This document shows, one piece after another, positions 13,355 through 17,154 of a stretch of DNA of 17,154 bases. Below the pieces are notes generated by a model that worked only from the letters and a program-made list of their open reading frames with translations, was not told where the DNA came from and searched no databases. This DNA comes from CAZRGV01 sp964599655 (lineage in GTDB: Bacteria > Planctomycetota > Planctomycetia > Isosphaerales > Isosphaeraceae): assembly GCA_964599655.1 (NCBI GenBank), contig CAZRGV010000128.1, positions 1 through 17,154 of the forward strand, read 5' to 3'. Numbering within the stretch: the stretch's first letter is position 1; each line of letters opens with the position of its first letter. Both the position numbers and the translations under genes were made by a program.

Positions 13355-15319
13355 ATGTCGACCCGACGGGATGAGGCAAGACCGGTGGGAGATGCGGGGC
13401 CTGTCCGGAACCGGGGCGAGGTCTGGGTCGTCGAGCGCTGGGCGAGGGGAGCGTGCCTGGTCGGGCTCGTCGTGCTCGCCGTGCTGGTGCTGTGGCCGAC
13501 GCTGGGGCTGGGGTACTTCTCGGACGACGTGCTGACCTCGCTGACGCCGGGCATCCTGCGCAATAACCACATGAGCCTGGGGGATCGGATCCTCGACACG
13601 ATCAGGAACTCCATGCGGGAGGGGCGGTTTTACCCCCTGCACTGGATCCCGTTCAGCGGGGTCTTCTGGCTGATCCGTGATGTTCAGCAGTATCGCATTT
13701 ACATTGTTGGCTGCGTGGTGATCAACCTGCTCTTGTTTGTTCACTTCGTGCGGAGGCTCAGCGGCAGCGCGGGGCTGGCCTACCTGGCGGCCTGCCTGAC
13801 GTGCATGCTGTTCCAGCTCCGAGCGTTTCACGACCCGATCCTGTCGTTTTTCGGGCTGCTTCAAATGGTCGTCGCGCTGACGTTGCTGAGCCTGATCGCC
13901 CTCTGGCGACATCTCGAAGGAGGCGGGCGCGCCTGGCTGATCTGGAGCATTCTGATTTATATAACATCCGTGCTTCTCTACGAGATGTCTTATCTCTTCT
14001 TCCTGTTCCATGCGTTTCTGATCGGGCGGCGCCGGCTGGGCTGGCGGCCGTGGCTGAGCAAGGTCCTGCCCTTCGCCGTTGCGGCGGGGTTTGGGATCGG
14101 CATGTCGTTTCTGCTGCGGTGGCTGGCCCCGGCCAGCAGCGCGATGCATACCAAGTATGGAATGGTGCCGACACCTGGAACCTTTCTGCCGGCGCTGGCC
14201 AGGCAGATCTCGGGGGCGCTGCCGCTGACCTATTTCGCGGCCGATCCCGCGGGGATCTTCCGCGACGTGAAGACGCCGGGGGCCCTCGTGCGATGGCTGG
14301 GGCGGGCCGACGTTCTAGCCGTGGCGCTGGTGGCGATGGGTGTCTGCTCCTTGGTTCTTCTTCGGCTCCGCGGTCGCCCGGCCAACGACGGCGGCGAGCA
14401 AACCCGGATCGACTGGGGCCTGCTGGTGATGCTCGGCCTGCTCCTGGCCGTCGTGCCTGGCGTGATGACCTCGATGACCGCAAGATATCAGCAGGAAGTT
14501 ACGTTTGGCATGAGTTATGTGCCGGTCTACACGCAGTATTTCGGCGTGGCCCTGGTGCTGGCGTCGGTAATCTGGTATGTGCTGGCGCGATGGGCCGGCC
14601 GGGGCGTGCCGGCCTGGTGCGGCCGCGTTGCCGTGGCGGTGGCGGTCGGCCTGACGACGGCCGTGACCTATCGCGCCAACCGCGACACGGCCGTCAGCCT
14701 GATTTCGCCGCCGGGTTCGCCGCATTTCAACCCGTTGGCCTCGCTGTACCAGGGGCAATGGCATTACCAACGGCTCAACCTGGAGCTCGCGCTGCAATCG
14801 GGACTCATGGACGAGGTTCCCGAACACTCGACCCTGCGGGTTTCGCACGCGTATCCGACCTGGCACGACGGCACCTGGGGCTTCCTGTTTTATGCGACGC
14901 ATGCGAGGAAGGTCTTGAAGGTTCTGCCTCCCAACGCCCCCGACGCGGGGTCGACGCCGGGCAAAACCTACCTCGAGCACGACGTCTGCCTGGGAAGGAA
15001 CGCCGGGTACGTCGTCCTTTCGGAGCCAGGGGGCGGCGAGGCCGGCGAGTTCCGGCTCTTCGTGCACCATCCTCACCTCTTCCGCGGCTCGAAGGTCCCG
15101 GCGTTCCTCGTCGTCGGCCGATCCCCCGGCGCGGCGGAATCCGGCTCATACCTGAAGCCGGCCCGCGAGCTTCGCCTGCTACGGTCGGGACCGGACTGGG
15201 CGATCTTCAGCCTCCGCGACGAGGCCGGTCGGGTCGACCCCGGCTCGATCGAGCTCGTGTTCGACCCGTCGAAGGCGACCCAAATCCTCGCCTCGAGGCC
15301 GGCCCCGGTACGGCGTTGA
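13355..15319 (+). CDS. Polytopic membrane protein, possible GT-C-type glycosyltransferase
   Basis: The 654-residue protein begins at ATG 13355, five bases after AAGGAGG (13343-13349); an upstream in-frame GTG at 13262 lacks such a site. A cytoplasmic basic N-terminus precedes a first membrane helix (about 32-50), then the loop motif GYFSDDVLTSL with Asp57-Asp58. About ten hydrophobic helices follow, to about residue 445, including IYIVGCVVINLLLFVHFV, WLIWSILIYITSVLLYEMSY and VYTQYFGVALVLASVIWYVL. The remaining 200 residues are soluble and probably extracytoplasmic, starting YRANRDTAVSLISPPGSPHF. An acidic pair in the first outside loop followed by many helices and a C-terminal soluble domain is the plan of GT-C enzymes that use lipid-phosphate sugars, and of O-antigen-type glucosyltransferases. 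That role is inference; no family match is claimed. Another possibility is an uncharacterised planctomycete membrane protein. No glycan gene lies nearby. Confidence 0.85.
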   Translation: MSTRRDEARPVGDAGPVRNRGEVWVVERWARGACLVGLVVLAVLVLWPTLGLGYFSDDVLTSLTPGILRNNHMSLGDRILDTIRNSMREGRFYPLHWIPFSGVFWLIRDVQQYRIYIVGCVVINLLLFVHFVRRLSGSAGLAYLAACLTCMLFQLRAFHDPILSFFGLLQMVVALTLLSLIALWRHLEGGGRAWLIWSILIYITSVLLYEMSYLFFLFHAFLIGRRRLGWRPWLSKVLPFAVAAGFGIGMSFLLRWLAPASSAMHTKYGMVPTPGTFLPALARQISGALPLTYFAADPAGIFRDVKTPGALVRWLGRADVLAVALVAMGVCSLVLLRLRGRPANDGGEQTRIDWGLLVMLGLLLAVVPGVMTSMTARYQQEVTFGMSYVPVYTQYFGVALVLASVIWYVLARWAGRGVPAWCGRVAVAVAVGLTTAVTYRANRDTAVSLISPPGSPHFNPLASLYQGQWHYQRLNLELALQSGLMDEVPEHSTLRVSHAYPTWHDGTWGFLFYATHARKVLKVLPPNAPDAGSTPGKTYLEHDVCLGRNAGYVVLSEPGGGEAGEFRLFVHHPHLFRGSKVPAFLVVGRSPGAAESGSYLKPARELRLLRSGPDWAIFSLRDEAGRVDPGSIELVFDPSKATQILASRPAPVRR

Positions 15320-15460
15320 TCCGAGGTTAAGTTCAGGTCCGGCGTGGGTGGCCAGCGTCGTGTCGACCCCAGCCGAAACCGGAGCGCGAGGACTTTGCGC
15401 AAGCCACCTCGCCGGTCGAACGCCCTTCGCGTCTCGTGGGAGCCGCCCATACGGGTCGGC

Positions 15461-15489
15461 TTGGCCGTGGCGGGATGGGCTGGTAGAGT
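15461..15489 (+). promoter_or_regulatory. Possible promoter for trpS
   Basis: TTGGCC (15461-15466), a 17-base spacer and TAGAGT (15484-15489), preceded by TGG as an extended -10. Each hexamer matches the sigma70 consensus at four of six positions. It lies 81 bp before the trpS start. Confidence 0.3.
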
Positions 15490-15570
15490 GGAGATGTCCC
15501 GTTGCCGATGGCGCCGGGATGTTGGGCAACGGTGCTTCGCCGACGCGTTTGAGATGGTTCAAGCAAAGCC

Positions 15571-16533
15571 ATGCGCATTCTTTCGGGAATCCAGCCCTCG
15601 GGCGCTCTTCATATCGGCAATTACTTCGGGGCGATCCGGCAGTACGTCGCGCTTCAGAAGGGGAACGAGGCGTTTTACTTCGTCGCCGACTACCACGCGC
15701 TGACCAGCGTGCGAAACGCTGAGCGGCTCCGTCGGTATGTTTTCGACGTTGTGGTCGACCTCCTGGCGCTGGGGGTCGATCCCGAGTCGGCGACCCTCTT
15801 CGTGCAGTCGGACGTGCCCGAGACGACCGAGCTGACCTGGCTGTTGACGACCATCACGCCGATGTCGTGGCTCGAAAAATGCGTCAGCTACAAGGACAAG
15901 ATCCAGCAGGGGCTCCCCGCCGAGCACGGACTGTTCGCCTACCCGATCCTCCAGGCCGCCGACATCCTGCTGTACGAGGCCGACGTCGTGCCCGTGGGCC
16001 AGGACCAGAAGCAGCACCTGGAGATCACCCGGGACGTCGCCGAACGATTCAACCACGTCTACGGCGAGGTCTTCAAGCTGCCCGACGCCTACATTCTGGA
16101 GGCCGTCTCGGTCGTGCCGGGCCTCGACGGGCGGAAGATGTCCAAGAGCTACGACAACACGATCGAGATCTTCGACGACCCCAAGACCATCGAGAAAAAA
16201 TGCAAGAAGATCGTCACCGACAGCACGCCGGTCGAAGCGCCCAAGAATCCCGACAAATGCAACCTCTTTCAGCTCTTCAAGCTGTTCGCCCCAGCCGATG
16301 AAATCGCCGAGGTCGATCGCCGCTACCGCGAAGGGGGCATCGGCTACGGCGAGGTGAAGAAGCGCCTGGCCGAGCATATCATCCAACACTTCGCCGAGCC
16401 CCGCGCGCGGCGGGCCGAGTGGGTCGCGCATCCCGTCCGAGTCGCCGAGGTCCGCGAGGCCGCCGCCGAGCGGGCCCGCAAGACCGCGCGGATCGTGCTC
16501 GATCGGGCCAGAGAGGCCTGCGGCGTGGGTTGA
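15571..16533 (+). CDS. trpS: Tryptophanyl-tRNA synthetase
   Basis: TrpS charges tRNA-Trp with tryptophan using ATP and is a class Ic aminoacyl-tRNA synthetase of the cytoplasm. The 320-residue product has normal bacterial length and all hallmarks. The first class I signature is SGIQPSGALHIGNYFGAI, with the HIGH-like HIGN at 14-17. YFVADYHALTS follows, then the tryptophan-site region SWLEKCVSYKDK and YPILQAADILLYEADVVPVG. DQKQHLEITRDVAERFN comes next, then GRKMSKSYDNTIEIFDD, with the KMSKS loop at 189-193. ATG 15571 is fixed by the immediate MRILSGIQPSG start, although the upstream Shine-Dalgarno is poor. It seems to be transcribed alone, from the 251-bp spacer before it. A 463-codon antisense frame over it is a shadow of codon bias. 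The C-terminal helices (ERARKTARIVLDRAREACG) are typical. Confidence 0.98.
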   Translation: MRILSGIQPSGALHIGNYFGAIRQYVALQKGNEAFYFVADYHALTSVRNAERLRRYVFDVVVDLLALGVDPESATLFVQSDVPETTELTWLLTTITPMSWLEKCVSYKDKIQQGLPAEHGLFAYPILQAADILLYEADVVPVGQDQKQHLEITRDVAERFNHVYGEVFKLPDAYILEAVSVVPGLDGRKMSKSYDNTIEIFDDPKTIEKKCKKIVTDSTPVEAPKNPDKCNLFQLFKLFAPADEIAEVDRRYREGGIGYGEVKKRLAEHIIQHFAEPRARRAEWVAHPVRVAEVREAAAERARKTARIVLDRAREACGVG

Positions 16534-16705
16534 CCGATTGCCAACACGGAGAGTTTGTAGGTTAATATCAATAGAATATCCAAATATTTCGTTTGAATGA
16601 ATTATACGAGTGTGAGACGGAGCGGAGCCATTCTCGTGTTTGGCTGCCGCGTGACTGCCAGGACTCTGATCGGGTTGGCGTTCGCGAAGGCCAGGATCGC
16701 TCGTT
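16534..16705. other. Spacer between trpS and the repeat array
   Basis: The first 80 bases are AT-rich compared with the rest of the window. I see no strong terminator hairpin and no gene. Confidence 0.5.
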
Positions 16706-16919
16706 GGGTGGCACTGGTGGCTTGTCCACCAGTGTCTTCCTCGATCCTTCGGAGCCCAGGTGGATCGCTCGTCGGGTGGCACTGGTGGCTTGTCCACCAG
16801 TGTCTTCCTCGATCCTTCGGAGCCCAGGTGGATCGCTCGTCGGGTGGCACTGGTGGCTTGTCCACCAGTGTCTTCCTCGATCCTTCGGAGCCCTGGTGGG
16901 CAAGCCACCCGTGCCACCC
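16706..16919. repeat. Tandem 68-bp hairpin units ending in a 78-bp double-hairpin element
   Basis: Units start at 16706, 16774 and 16842, exactly 68 bp apart and essentially identical. Each opens GGGTGGCACTGGTGGCTTG and contains a perfect hairpin, CACTGGTGG, loop CTTGT, CCACCAGTG. The third unit does not run on into a fourth. It ends in an inverted copy of its own head (16901-16919, 18 of 19 bases matching), giving a complete 78-bp element with the same plan as 4367-4443. Open frames crossing the array on the reverse strand shift frame every unit and are not genes. Confidence 0.9.
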
Positions 16920-16951
16920 ATTTCGACTGACCTGGGGCTCTGCTGCACAAG

Positions 16952-17154
16952 CCACCAGTGTCTTCCTCGATCCTTCGGAGCCCAGGTGGATCGCTCGTCG
17001 GGTGGCNNNNNNNNNNNNNNNNNNNNNNNNNNNNNNNNNNNNNNNNNNNNNNNNNNNNNNNNNNNNNNNNNNNNNNNNNNNNNNNNNNNNNNNNNNNNNN
17101 NNNNNNACTGGTGGCTTGTCCACCAGTGTCTTCCTCGATCCTTCGGAGCCCAGG
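16952..17154. repeat. Continuation of the 68-bp repeat array around a gap
   Basis: A partial unit at 16952-16999 lacks its first 20 bases, which are replaced by unrelated sequence, yet it keeps the 68-bp phase. Another unit starts at 17000 and is cut by the gap. After the gap, 17107-17154 resumes seven bases into a unit. The array reaches the end of the window, so its length is unknown. Confidence 0.85.
17007..17106. other. Assembly gap of unknown size (exactly 100 N)
   Basis: Exactly 100 N inside the repeat array, the conventional placeholder for an unsized scaffold gap. The true number of units here is unknown. Confidence 0.97.

Noticed and set aside
15559..16950. Reverse-strand 463-codon frame across trpS and the repeat array
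   Set aside because: It is antisense to a certain gene and depends on tandem repeats for part of its length.
16706..17154. CRISPR array
   Set aside because: The whole 68-bp unit is repeated, with no unique spacers, and each unit contains a long perfect hairpin. No cas genes are present.
1..17154. tRNA, rRNA, insertion sequence, integrase or attachment site
   Set aside because: I saw no cloverleaf, no rRNA-like conserved sequence and no transposase or integrase reading frame in either strand.

Overview
The window looks like a high-GC chromosomal segment of a planctomycete, most likely in or near the Isosphaeraceae (inference). Three things support this. There is a secreted right-handed beta-helix protein with an N-terminal LEERELLS motif, the extracellular-protein signature of that phylum. 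Small lineage-style hypothetical genes are scattered on both strands with little operon structure. Intergenic spaces carry palindromic repeats. The sequence is a draft scaffold: there are four runs of N (1127-1250, 1636-1662, 4460-4493, 17007-17106). Three of them lie in or beside repeats, and the last is exactly 100 N, the usual placeholder for a gap of unknown size.

Layout. Bases 2-928 hold the 3' part of an NAD(P)-binding/DUF2867 protein. Bases 929-1804 are mostly non-coding, with two gaps, a 17-bp palindrome and a doubtful small reverse ORF. A short soluble histidine kinase (1805-2590, +) converges on a single-pass membrane protein of unknown function (2609-3976, -). A small two-helix membrane protein (4034-4360, +) follows, and a 77-bp double-hairpin palindrome sits 6 bp after its stop codon. 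Two reverse-strand genes come next: a cysteine-rich zinc-ribbon-like protein broken by a frameshift in a run of nine G (4619-5118) and a DUF2905 membrane protein (5194-5415). Bases 5679-8615 (-) encode the 978-residue beta-helix surface protein, which carries an inserted HAF-like domain.

Divergently from it runs comEC (9031 onward, +), the DNA-uptake channel protein. It is broken by a +1 frameshift near 11038 inside its metallo-beta-lactamase domain. Beyond the break, the ComEC tail reads without a stop into a membrane-anchored alpha/beta hydrolase (to 12559). A small reverse-strand protein (12594-13025), a polytopic membrane protein possibly of GT-C glycosyltransferase type (13355-15319) and tryptophanyl-tRNA synthetase (15571-16533) follow. 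The window ends in an array of 68-bp hairpin units (16706-17154) built from the same kind of element as the palindrome at 4367-4443.

The genes do not form one pathway; only the DUF2905/zinc-ribbon pair and comEC/hydrolase look co-transcribed. The most unusual points are the REPIN-like double-hairpin family in two states (single element and tandem array), the in-frame ComEC-hydrolase junction, and the two frameshifts, whose downstream frames still encode well-conserved protein. No complete new defence or biosynthetic system is visible.
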